Assembly: GCA_904066235.2 (NCBI GenBank)
Contig: CAJFCV020000002.1
Location: forward strand, 1,054,001-1,118,000
Direction: 5' to 3'
From: Bursaphelenchus xylophilus
Lineage: Eukaryota > Nematoda > Chromadorea > Rhabditida > Aphelenchoididae
DNA: 64,000 nucleotides
The notes under the pieces were generated by a model, which saw only the letters and a program-made list of their open reading frames with translations, had not been told where the DNA came from and did not search any database. Position numbers and translations under genes: made by a program. Positions within the stretch are counted from its first letter, which is position 1. Each line of letters begins with the position of its first letter. Of the stretch, positions 21,688 through 31,510 are shown in pieces.

Positions 21688-24600
21688 CTAAATCTTCGTG
21701 GTCCAGTTGTTGGAATACTCGGCAACAGTAATGCTTGTTTTTTTGTCTCGAATTCCTCTTCGATATGACGGCATCAGAGTGAGAATTGACACTGCATTCA
21801 ATATGGGAGTCAAATGCATTGGAGCACCAAGTACATACGTTGACGCGGACCCAAAGTGAATATGAATGATGACACAACACTGGATGAAGACTACCGGTAT
21901 GAAGTGAAGGATCAGCGGGTAAATCGCCTGTAATCTTAATACATGTATTGCCTGCAATGGCGGACCTGATCCAGTGGCAAAAAAAGTACCATTTTGCGTC
22001 CGAGAAGTATCAAAAATGTGACAAAATACCTCCCTCTCCAAGTGAAAAAAAACTCCGGTTTCAAAAGCGCGCCCGCCTTTTTGTGAGGGAAAGGCGCGCG
22101 CATTTCAAAACGGAGTTTTTTTTTAGTTGGGGAGGGAGGTATTTTGCCACGTTTTTGATACTTCCCGGATGCAAAATGGTACGTTTTTTGCCTATGGATC
22201 AGGTCCGCCACTGCATAAACAAGGTTTCTTTTTTTCACCTGCAAGGCCATGATTTTGACCAGCGTTCGTTGTGCCGCCAGAGTTGTGTTTATTGATCGAG
22301 CAGCAGTGGCCTTAACATTTTTGTAAATTTTCCACCCAAAATAGCAAATAAGCGAATATTCGACAAGTGGCTGCGTTTGCGACAGAACGATTCCAACAAT
22401 AAACGATCCCGTTTGCTGAAAATCAAAAATTTATGTGTGGAATTAACACTTACAAACGTCATTTATGTATTCTAAAAACCTGAAAATGCAATCCTTACCA
22501 TGGAAAAGTAAATGTATCTTGCCGTAGCCGCTATTCCATCATTTACAGCATCACTGGAATGCGGATTTCGGTCGTCAAATCCGCCGGTAAGCATTTTTAC
22601 GGCTTCACACAGTGTCAACATAAGGAAAACAGAGTAAATTTTGCCGTATGTCCTCCAAGTCCAAACATTCTGATTGCACACTACATCGTAACGGAACCAG
22701 AAATGAATTGCTGTTAATGGAGAGTCGATGAGAGCAATTGCAAGGCGGAAAACGGCGGCTAAGCGGATCACATAAGGATCGGCGTCCTTGAAAAGAGGGC
22801 TGTTGACGATGACGTAAACGTATGGATATTTGGTGGTGGTACTCTGAAAGGCTATTTTATTGTTGCCTAGTGAAAGAATAATCTCTGTGCAAAACGGAGC
22901 CAGTCTTAACAGTATGCTGTATTATAGTCAATATCTAGGTGTTCGAGATGGACATCTTGTCAAGGGAAAGTGATTTTCTTCCAGAAAAAATTTGATTTTT
23001 CCCCATTTTTGCCCTAAGCAATCCGGGCTTCGATAAGCATCAGCAAACGGCGATTATGAACCATTATACATCTCCATCGATTATAATTCACCACTTTGAA
23101 TAATTTCCTATTTATTGGGCTATCATCGCTAGAAAAACAGCGTTTTAAAAGACGATTTTTGGCTCGCTGCGTCAGCCCGTAAGGGACCCGGGACACAGGA
23201 AAAAATCGATTTTGAGTTTTTTGCATAAAAATGATCGTCGACATGTGGTAAGGAAAAGCGAACGACAGTTTCTCCCAATTCTGCCCGGAAGGCATAAATT
23301 TGCTTAAATTTGTCTTTTTTGGAATTTTCGACCTGGTGACGTCATAGAAAAAGCAAATCACCCAAAATTTTGCTTGTGTACGTTTTCGACCTTTGGGAAT
23401 TCATTTTTTTGAAAATTGAGTCTCTCAGATTACTGTAACATAGGCATATTGTAATCCGGTCGATAAAAATCGACCGTAACTCCTTCGTATCAAAAATCCC
23501 ACAGGATTTTATTTCAGATTCGGAATCAGCATAAAATTCTGCATATTATACACATAATGTGAGGTCATAACTCCAGGGGGGAGATCGCGTAGTATATTGG
23601 ATTTTGGCAAAAAGTACGTTTGAAAGGTCGCGGGTTCGATCCCCGCTTGGTGCAAATATTGAAAACACGGCGGAAATCGAGTTTAATGGACACCTAAGGG
23701 TTATATGAGATACACTAGGCAATTTTAAACATTAATGCATATCTAATTGTGATTAAAACTGATTTTATGTAATTTTTGGAGACTGAATATGCAAAAAATG
23801 AAATTTCTTCAAACTGCTTGAAATTGGCAACACTTATTCTAGGGTCAACTGTAAGAAACTTTTGTGTTAACTTTTTTTGGCAGAGCACCGCACCATGGAT
23901 TACTGTAGCATTAAACGTATCCTGATTAATTGCAATTTTCTTCAAAATTCTTGCATAAAATAATAAATCGTTTTAATTAGTCGTTTTAGACAGCGAAAAG
24001 ATCCACTTTCTATATATGAAAGAAAATTCGACCTTAATTGCAACGCGTCTTGATGTCATAATCAATTGGTGAAAGTGCGTCAAATAACTCGGCCGTTCCA
24101 AACGGTACAGCCATAAAAACTTTTTTTGTGCACAAGAAAACTCTTTCTTAACCATCCTGAGCACAATGACGACAATCCGACTTCTATGCGCCATGTGGTC
24201 CACGAAAAACCAAATCAGGTTTAATGTTGCAGTAATCCATGGTACGGTGATCTGCGAAAAAAAGTTAACGGAAAAGTTTCTTACAATTGACCCTAGAATA
24301 AGTGTTTCCAATTTCAAGCGGTTTGAAGCAGTTTCATTTTTTGCATATTCAGTCTCCAAAAATTATATAAAATCAGTTTTAATCGCAATTAGATATGCAT
24401 TAATGTTTAAAATTGCTTAGTGTATCTCATATAACCCTTATGTGTCCATTAAACGCGATTTCCGCCGGGTTTTCAATATTTGCACCAAGCGGGGATCGAA
24501 CCCGCGACCTTTCAAACGTACTTTTTGCCAAAATCCAATATACTACGCGATCTCCCCCTGGAGTTATGACCTCACATTATGTGTATAATATGCAGAATTT

Positions 24601-25515
24601 TATGCTGTTTCCGAATCTGAAATAAAATCCTGTGGGATTTTTGATACGAAGGAGTTACGGTCGATTTTTATCGACCGGATTACAATATGCCTATGTTACA
24701 GTAATCTGAGAGACTCATTTTTCAAAAAAATGAATTTCCAATGGTCGAAAACGTATACAAGCAAAATTTTGGGTGATTTGCTCTTTCTATGTCGTCGCCA
24801 GGTCGAAAATTCCAAAAAAGACAAATTTAAGCAAATTTATGCCTTCCGGGCAGAATTAAGAAAAACTGTTGTTCGGTTTTCCTTAGCACATGTCGACGGT
24901 CATTTTTATGCAAAAAACTCAAAATCGATTTTTTCCTATGTCCACCGCTGACGCAGCGAGCCAAAAATCGTCTTTTAACAAGAGTCCTATCAACGGTCAA
25001 CCAAAAAGGTTAGCTTAGCGAACAAATCATCCTGGCAAGACACTGGATTGGTAACCAAACTTTCAAAATCGCTCGTGAATGGAGAAAACAGGGTTTTCGC
25101 TAACCCTTTGGACCTTACGGCTATAAGTCTATCTTTCTGGCAAATCAGCAAACTCTTTACTGGATCAGTGGATCATTTTTAAATTAAAATCCTCTTGACT
25201 GGCGAGTCTGACCCATAAATTAGCCTATTATTTTTAACAGTGGGTTGTATAGGGGTTTAAAGACCTTAGGCTATGTCAGGGCCTAGCAAAGCCCGAGAGT
25301 ATTTTATTTAAACTTGTTCTACTTACCACCATACAAATGCCATACGTAATCGAAAACACCAAATCAATCGTTGCGTTAAACCCGATAATCCAAGAGTAAT
25401 TATTTTTACTCCGTCTGTACAGTCGATAAGAGATAACAATGACAATAACACATAAATTAGTAGAGATCACCGCAACAACCACCGAATATATTTGAAAAAC
25501 CAGCAAAGAATTCAT
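21688..25515 (-). CDS. seven-transmembrane chemoreceptor (Str/Srd-like GPCR)
   Basis: Four phase-0 exons (25515-25327, 22843-22499, 22415-22239, 21927-21688) give 316 aa, normal for nematode chemoreceptors. TM1 and TM2 lie in exon 1 (FQIYSVVVAVISTN; WIIGFNATIDLVFSITYGI). A long TM3-4 region is in exon 2, TM5 in exon 3. Exon 4 carries TM6-7 with IYPLILHFIPVVF and ILTLMPSYRRGI, the latter resembling the PYR motif at the end of TM7. It probably acts on sensory cilia in odour or pheromone detection. The exact family (srd, srh, str) was not resolved. Intron 1 (~2.5 kb) contains a large palindrome with tRNA-like blocks, and intron 3 a family A MITE. Confidence 0.85.
21954..22214. repeat. MITE family A, copy 8
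   Basis: Complete copy in the last intron of the chemoreceptor: CAATGGCGGACCTGAT.. to ..CCGCCACTG. Confidence 0.9.
23579..23655 (+). other. tRNA-like sequence, left arm of palindrome I
   Basis: GGGGAGATCGCGTAGTATATT carries an A-box-like tract. The T-arm GCGGG-TTCGATC-CCCGC is perfect, with B box GGTTCGATCCC. The 3' end reads TTGGTGCA, but the 5' bases do not pair with it, so a functional tRNA is unlikely. Confidence 0.65.
24481..24557 (-). other. tRNA-like sequence, right arm of palindrome I
   Basis: Inverted copy of 23579-23655, nearly identical across the A- and B-box tracts and the GCACCAAGCGGGGATCGAAC end as read on the plus strand. Confidence 0.65.
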
Positions 25516-26503
25516 GCCATGTAGAAATTCAAGTTGAAAGTATTCTTATTCGCACTCTTGGATACGTATATTGTATTAGTACGGACGGCTGAAAAGAACA
25601 AGGTCAAAACACAGTCAACGGAATGTGAAAGTAGCATTTTTATTTCCAAACATGATTATATCATAATTGATGATGTGTAACTCGTATACGTATACGGTCA
25701 AAAAAAGTGAGCCCGATTGTTGAAAAGTGAGTTAATTAGACATGTTATAGTACCAAGAAAATGCAATTTAAGAACGAACGGACTGGTGAAAAAGACTTGT
25801 AGAGGGAAATAGCTCAAGTCTGTAATGTCCGTAAAATTTTTTCCCGGCGTCGCGCAAAACTTGGGTTTTTTAAAAGCGCATGTCGCTTGGGTAAAAAAGG
25901 GAAGGTGATGGCCGCAAAAATCATAGGAAAACGCCCTGCCCGACTGTCGGGAAAATAATAACCACCATGTCGCTGGGCCAATTGCATCGCTGAAATCAAA
26001 GGCAATTCGGCCTTGCCGCGACAATTCATGTTCTCCGCGGCAATACGAATTTAGATGAGAAAGTGTGCCCATTATTTTTCCGACACACTGATATGTATGT
26101 CTCGAGTAGCATCAGCATTGTAAAAAAATTGTATGCAAAACAGACGATTTGTAAGGTATAATAATTTATGATTCGTAGCATTACGACATATACAAGAAGT
26201 TTCAAAAGAAACTACGTATTTGGGAAATTGCTGCTTCCTTGTTTTCTGAGGATTTCATTTCGAAATTAAAGGCTTCAAAAAGAGGACAAATTGTACTAGC
26301 CCTTCTGGAATGTCGCCTCGCGGGTAAAACTGATTTTTTTGTTGAAATCCTCTAGAAATAATACTGAAATTTTTCATGCAGAAACTCGGAGAAAAATCTT
26401 GAATCTTTGCCAACGTTTGGACTAAAAGTTTCGGTAACTTCTGCAAAACGCAAGGTAGAAACCTCGCATACACCTTTGAAACGCATAACCCAAATTTTAT
26501 TTA
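25516..26503. other. intergenic region
   Basis: No supported gene. MITE family C copy 2 occupies 25942-26091. The rest is AT-rich without assignable structure. Confidence 0.5.
25942..26091. repeat. MITE family C, copy 2
   Basis: Left end CTGTCGGGAAAATAATAACC, right end ..CCCATTATTTTTCCGACAC, with a CG-rich palindromic centre like the copy at 2342-2490. Confidence 0.7.
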
Positions 26504-26952
26504 TAGGGGAAGTACCCCAGGTGCGACGCTCAGATTTTGAGGAAACTTGACACAAATTTAGAATAATTTTTTCTAAAATATATGCGGGAATTCTAGCTCG
26601 CGCTTTGCAGAAAAAACCAAGATTTGTAGATCGAAAGTGGGCGAAAATTTGACACTTTTTGCCGAATTTCGGCACCAAAATTTTCATGCCCATTTCTATC
26701 GTAAAGTGTAATGTTTCCACAAAAAATCAAATTTTTTCGCACAAAACTGGCAAAGTTGTGGCCGAAAAGCGTTTTCCTCTCTGACCGCTTTCCACGTTTA
26801 GTGTGCTCTCTCGGCGGCAAAAATCGTTCAATATCTCGGCGGTGCCCGCAAAGCGCGAGCTAAAACTTTCAGGAATTGATATTGAGTCCATGCCCGACTT
26901 GTGCGCAAAATTTAAAGGAAATCTGAGCGTCGCACTTGGGGTACTCCCCTTG
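26504..26952. repeat. Tc4/Tc5-like MITE family P, copy 2
   Basis: 449 bp, ends TAGGGGAAGTACCCCAGG.. and ..GGGGTACTCCCCTTG, flanked by a TTA duplication on both sides. Same length and interior as 11301-11749. Confidence 0.9.
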
Positions 26953-26959
26953 TTAGATA

Positions 26960-28499
26960 CAGTGGCGGTCAAAAAAAACGGCCACCCCAAGATGATGCGC
27001 TCTAACGCAGAAGAGAGTGGTCGTAGGAAGATAAATATGGTATCATTGTAAAGCTTATCAAATACTAAGACGTGTGACTATACGCTTGTGGTACTGTAGT
27101 GCTGGCCTAACACGTACTGGGGCAAGATGTTCTTTTGGCCTGGTCAAAAAAAATGGCCACCCATAATTATTGTGCTTTAAATGCGGTTTATGTTAGAAAT
27201 TGCCGCCATATGCGAGTGGACTAGAATAGCTATATCAATACACACCAATTCCAGTATTTCTTATTTTGTACATATGCCCTCAGGCATCAATCAAGGTTGA
27301 TGACCTTGTTCATGGTTAAGGCCCGGCCAAAATTTTTTTTGGGTTTGTGCCGTTGTTTTGATAACCCGAAGCAATACTGTAGACGGTATTGATCGTATTC
27401 GTGTGTAAGACTGCCCACATTTGTTAAAATTGTGCCCTTTCTGATAAGAAAACTCAAAAAATGGAATTTTTTGACCTAATTTTCTCCAAAAATCCGTTTT
27501 GGAGGCCGCTAAACAATGAATGTAGAATCTTAAACAGACTTTATTTGTATAAGAACATCATGGACATTTGTTTTAACACGGCACCGGTTAAAGGAAACGA
27601 CCGTCCGAAACGACAGATACCGTTTTGTTACAGTTTTCGACTTCAGAAATTATTCATAAACTTTGTCAAGTTCTGCAACCCGAATTTTCACTTTAGGAGC
27701 TCATATTTACCTTTAAATGATAAAGTGGTATCTCAACTACGCCACAAATGCGATACTATATTATAATTTCTATTCAAAGAGGTTTCGGAACAGGACAAAA
27801 TTCATGATTACCCCATGAAGTCGAAAACTGTAACAAAACGGTATCTGTCGTTTCGGACGGTCGTTTCCTTTAACCGGTGCCGTGTTAAAACAAATGTCCA
27901 TGATGTTCTTGTACAAATAAAACCTGTTTAAGGTTCTACATTCATTTTTTAGCGGACTCCAAAACGGATTTTTGGAGAAAATTAGGTCAAAAAATTCCAT
28001 TTTTTGAGTTTTCTTATCAGAAAGGGCACAATTTTAACAAATGTGGGCAGTCTTACACACGAATACGATCAATACCGTCTACAGTATTGCTTCGGGTTAT
28101 CAAAACAACGGCACAAACCCAAAAAAAATTTTGGCCGGGCCTTAACCATGAACAAGGTCATCAACCTTGACTGATGCCTGAGGGCATATGTACAAAATAA
28201 GAAATACTGGAATTGATGTGTATTCATATAGCTATTCTAGTCCACTCGCATATGGCGGCAATTTCTAACATAAACCGCATTTAAAGCACAATAATTATGG
28301 GTGGCCATTTTTTTGACCAGGCCAAAAGAACATCTTGCCCCAGTACGTGCTAGGCCAGCACTACAGTACCACAAGCGTATAGTCACACGTCTTAGTATTC
28401 GATAAGCTTTACAATGATACCATATTTATCTTCCTACGACCACTCTCTTCTGCGTTAGAGCGCATCATCTTGGGGTGGCCGTTTTTTTGACCGCCACTG
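26960..28499. mobile_element. 1.54-kb Tc1/mariner-type palindrome
   Basis: Starts CAGTGGCGGTCAAAAAAAAC and ends with the inverse, flanked by TA. Arms of 685 and 683 bp (26960-27644 and 27817-28499) are nearly identical and enclose a ~170-bp loop. No transposase is present, so it is non-autonomous. A GGCCACCC tract is repeated inside each arm. It stands five bases from family P copy 2. Confidence 0.9.
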
Positions 28500-28872
28500 T
28501 ATGCTTCGTTATCCACACGCTTCACATCGGGAACTTTTCTTCTTTTCATCTGTCTCTATAACATATACGTCATCATTGAATATTTTAATTGTCATTTCGA
28601 TTACTTCTCTTTCATTCTCCATTTTTAATTTTTTTCATTTTCTCGTCAAAACATACGGAAGAAAAGAGGGAAAGGGTCTGAGTCAATCATGGAAATATAC
28701 TGGTAGCGGAAGCATTTTCCCGGCCAAATCGTACAAAACAAAACCAAAGCCATGACTTTCGCCCCGAATTCCACGCATTTCCCGCCGCGGAAAAACTTGT
28801 GACTTCTCAAAATTTTGATGGTAAATTTGATTACTTACACTAGCTAATAATTTAACTACGAAATAGTAAAAA

Positions 28873-28980
28873 ATGGGGCGATTAGTTCGACTGATTGGCT
28901 TGATCGTTATATTGTTTTTGATCTCTTCGATTATGTATCAACTGTTTTCCTTGCTGCATTCAAAAATCAACAGGACGTTT
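28873..28980 (+). CDS. possible first exon of a signal-anchor protein
   Basis: ATG preceded by AAAA opens 36 codons with a strong hydrophobic core (LIGLIVILFLISSIMY) and ends at GTAAGT in phase 0. This fits an N-terminal signal anchor, as in type II membrane enzymes. The following intron would contain the nested elements up to ~30.7 kb. No second exon could be identified with confidence, so the gene may be broken or incomplete. Confidence 0.35.
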
Positions 28981-29002
28981 GTAAGTTTTTTTTGGACTTT
29001 GT

Positions 29003-29022
29003 GCGAGTCCGTTCGCAAAGTC
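29003..29022. repeat. left end of an outer inverted repeat around element II
   Basis: AGTCCGTTCGCAAAGTC here recurs inverted at about 30704-30722. The outer repeat brackets element II, suggesting II landed inside an older MITE. The bases between (29023-29169) carry GCACTGTGC/GCACCGTGC motifs. Confidence 0.6.
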
Positions 29023-29364
29023 GCTGGAGTGATTTTTGCGACATGCACTGTTTGAACATAAAATTTTACCTTGCACTGTGCAATTTGTGGCTCTTTGCAC
29101 CGTGCATGGCCTTTTTGTCGCTCACACCCTCACTTTTTTTTGCACAGTGCGTGTCGCCGAAATCACTTACAAGGGAAGTCGTTCAGATCGCAAATGAACT
29201 ATGACATGAGACCTGTGTGGTTTTATAGTCACATACTCTACTATATCGAATATAAAGGCATTTTTGCGTCTGGGCCCCCGCGGCCGAGAAAATCGACTAT
29301 AAAGTTTCGCAAGAAGAGAGCGCCGAAAAAGTCCTCTCTCCGAAAGCAAACCCAAACAGCTGCC

Positions 29365-29450
29365 CAGTTGGCCGAGTGGAAAGAGCGCTCGTCTAACGAA
29401 TCTTCTTTTGGGTCGGGGGGCTGGGTTCGATTCCTTTCACCTGCAATGTA
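29365..29450 (+). other. tRNA-like sequence, left arm of element II
   Basis: Perfect A box TGGCCGAGTGG and perfect B box GGTTCGATTCC, ~60 bases apart. An anticodon-arm-like tract CTCGTCTAACGA lies between. The T-stem pairs only partly. It could serve as an internal pol III promoter. Confidence 0.65.
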
Positions 29451-29586
29451 AAGGGTAAGACTACTGTGTACACTACAGTATGCGTAAAAAATTTTTTTTT
29501 GTGTTTTTCCAATTTTATGTAGATTTGTGCCTTTTCTTGAGACAAAAACAAACAAATTTAGTCGACTTTTCTCCAGACTGTTAAAA

Positions 29587-30166
29587 ATGGCATGACTTGG
29601 AATGGTAATCGGATCGGAAGTCCCAGTCGACAATCTCTCCTTCGCCCACTCAAAAAGATCAGAAGCCAGCTTCTTTATGCGAACACGCCGATCTGCGACA
29701 ACTTCATCTACAAAAAAAATCATCAACAAACTGTGGCCTTACCTTTCTTCCACAGGTCCGTCATCTTTCTCCAGTAGTAGTCGCTTCGAATGAACCTGCA
29801 CCGTTTCCTGACAGCGCCAACCGATCGATTCGACGATAGCCAATATCGTTTGACTGCTCGTATTTGATCTAGCGACACGAATTTTCGTCCCATCCATATC
29901 TCTCCAGTTCCTCTTTCATCACGTTCTTGATGGCCTTCAACGTCCAATTCGAAGTCGCTGTCATCGTCATTCTCGTCCCCACTGCTATTGTTGTCCATAA
30001 TCTCATCGTCCGTTTGAACCTCAATATTCGCGTCTTCCGCCGCTTGAGACAGCAGAATCTTCAGTCGGGTTGCCATCCGAGTCTCCTCGTAAGTCGCGTC
30101 TTCGGAGTTCCCGGTTCCGAACTCGGCCAAGAGGAGAGCCACAACATTTTTAGGCGCCAATCCCAT
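29587..30166 (-). CDS. putative transposase N-terminal / DNA-binding protein of element II
   Basis: Exon 30166-29743 (141 codons plus one base) starts at the first ATG (MGLAPKN..). It has a strongly acidic middle (NNSSGDENDDDSDFELD) followed by a basic helical region (RAVKRYWLSSNR.. RKRCRFIRSDYYWRK). A GTAAGG donor and TTTGTAG acceptor define a 35-nt intron, which is short for nematodes. The frame then continues (DEVVADRRVRIKKLASDLFEW) through the left inner arm without a stop until 29241. Acidic plus helix-turn-helix content fits the N-terminus of a Tc4/Tc5-like transposase. The DDE catalytic part is absent, so it is truncated. Family assignment is by resemblance only. Confidence 0.55.
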
Positions 30167-30417
30167 GTCCAAACAAAATCAAAGAGTGATAAAAAATCAC
30201 TTTACTTCCTTTCGACAACTTTCCGATAGCCTTGCGGCGTAGCCGCAGGAAGCTCTCCGATTACCATTCCAAGTCATGCCATTTTTAACAGTTTGGAGAA
30301 AAGTCGACTAAATTTGTTTGTTTTTGTCTCAAGAAAAGGCACAAATCTACATAAAATTGGAAAAACACAAAAAAAAATTTTTTACGCATACTGTAGTGTA
30401 CACAGTAGTCTTACCCT

Positions 30418-30503
30418 TTACATTGCAGGTGAAAGGAATCGAACCCAGCCCCCGACCCAAAAGAAGATTCGTTAGACGAGCGCTCTTTCCACTCGGCCAA
30501 CTG
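30418..30503 (-). other. tRNA-like sequence, right arm of element II
   Basis: Inverted copy of 29365-29450 with identical A and B boxes. Confidence 0.65.
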
Positions 30504-30725
30504 GGCAGCTGTTTGGGTTTGCTTTCGGAGAGAGGACTTTTTCGGCGCTCTCTTCTTGCGAAACTTTATAGTCGATTTTCTCGGCCGCGGGGGCCCAGAC
30601 GCAAAAATGCCTTTATATTCGATATAGTAGAGTATGTGACTATAAAACCACACAGGTCTCATGTCATAGTTCATTTGCGATCTGAACGACTTCCCTTGTT
30701 AGAGACTTTGCGAACGGACTTGTAG

Positions 30726-31510
30726 AAGAAAACGTTCATAAAAAAAATTTTTTTTTGGGATGCGACTGTAAGATTATCTTGAGGTTTCAGATTTTGAACA
30801 CATACTCTTTTTATGCCTCATACCAGGTCCTAAATAATGTAATTGAAAAAATGTAATTTTCACGTGCAGTCTAGACATTTTTCCCTATGACTTTTACTGA
30901 TGAGAGACTGTGCGAAATGAGGAGAGTCGATCAGAGAAAATGTGATTTTCAGGAATGCCTCGTAAAAAAACTAGCCTATCTCATCACGCCAATTTGTCTA
31001 CACATAAAAAAAGTCAAAAAAAAGGGTCGGGCCAAGTGTTGCTCTAGCCCGTCTGGTCAACTGTTTCCCCGAGTAAAAAAACATACCGTATGTAAAATGT
31101 AAAGTACCAAATCAACACAAAGGTTGCATAAAAGGAGCTGATTTCGATAGAGATCGTAATCATATCCTTTCAGATGCTTGGAGGCAATTTTGGAGTCAGT
31201 TCTGACGATTTTAAGTTTTGTATGGTTTGTACATGGTGAGTTTGATCGGTTCATATCTTTGCATTTTCTAACTATATTTGTAATTTCTTTCTATGAAGTT
31301 GTAGAGAATTTAATGTAGATTTTTTTTGTTTCAACGTTTTTAGGACGTAAGAATGGGGTAAGCTTATTCTTTTCAAACATTATATTGTTATAGATATTGC
31401 AAGTAAAAAAAGGTTGTATTCTTTAGTGCATCATGTTGTTTTCATGATGTTTTAGCTTCTGAAATTATTTTTAAGTATTACTATTTCATTTAGGATAAAT
31501 TTTAGGTAAT
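30726..31510. other. stretch without a supported gene
   Basis: A plus-strand frame at 30887-31102 and a minus-strand frame at 31057-31254 are open but have no recognisable content. The former follows TTTTTCCCT and could be an exon of the gene begun at 28873, but its phase could not be checked. Confidence 0.3.

Larger units (their letters stand above)
23145..24980. repeat. large palindrome I with tRNA-like arms
   Basis: Left arm 23145-23945 and right arm ~24165-24980 are inverted copies (~90% identity by eye) around a ~220-bp loop, inside intron 1 of the chemoreceptor. Each arm carries a block with an A-box-like tract and a clean B box. The outer ends (AAAAGACGATTTTTGGCTCG) do not show the CAAGGGAAGT terminus of elements II and III, so either the true ends are lost or this is another family. 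Confidence 0.75.
29170..30698. mobile_element. Tc4/Tc5-like foldback element II with tRNA-like arms and a coding loop
   Basis: Ends CAAGGGAAGTCGTTCAGATC and inverse, flanked by a TTA duplication in a C-TTA-G context (CTNAG target). Arms are ~446 bp (29170-29615, 30253-30698). The ~640-bp loop encodes a protein on the minus strand. Each arm has a tRNA-like block. The layout (long TIRs, TNA duplication, coding loop) is like C. elegans Tc4. Confidence 0.88.

Noticed and set aside
23579..23655. Functional tRNA gene in palindrome I
   Set aside because: The T-arm is perfect but the acceptor stem does not pair, and an identical inverted copy sits in the other arm; treated as tRNA-like.
27461..27766. 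101-codon frame in the left arm of the 1.54-kb palindrome
   Set aside because: It is mirrored in the right arm and lacks any transposase similarity; a by-product of the palindrome.
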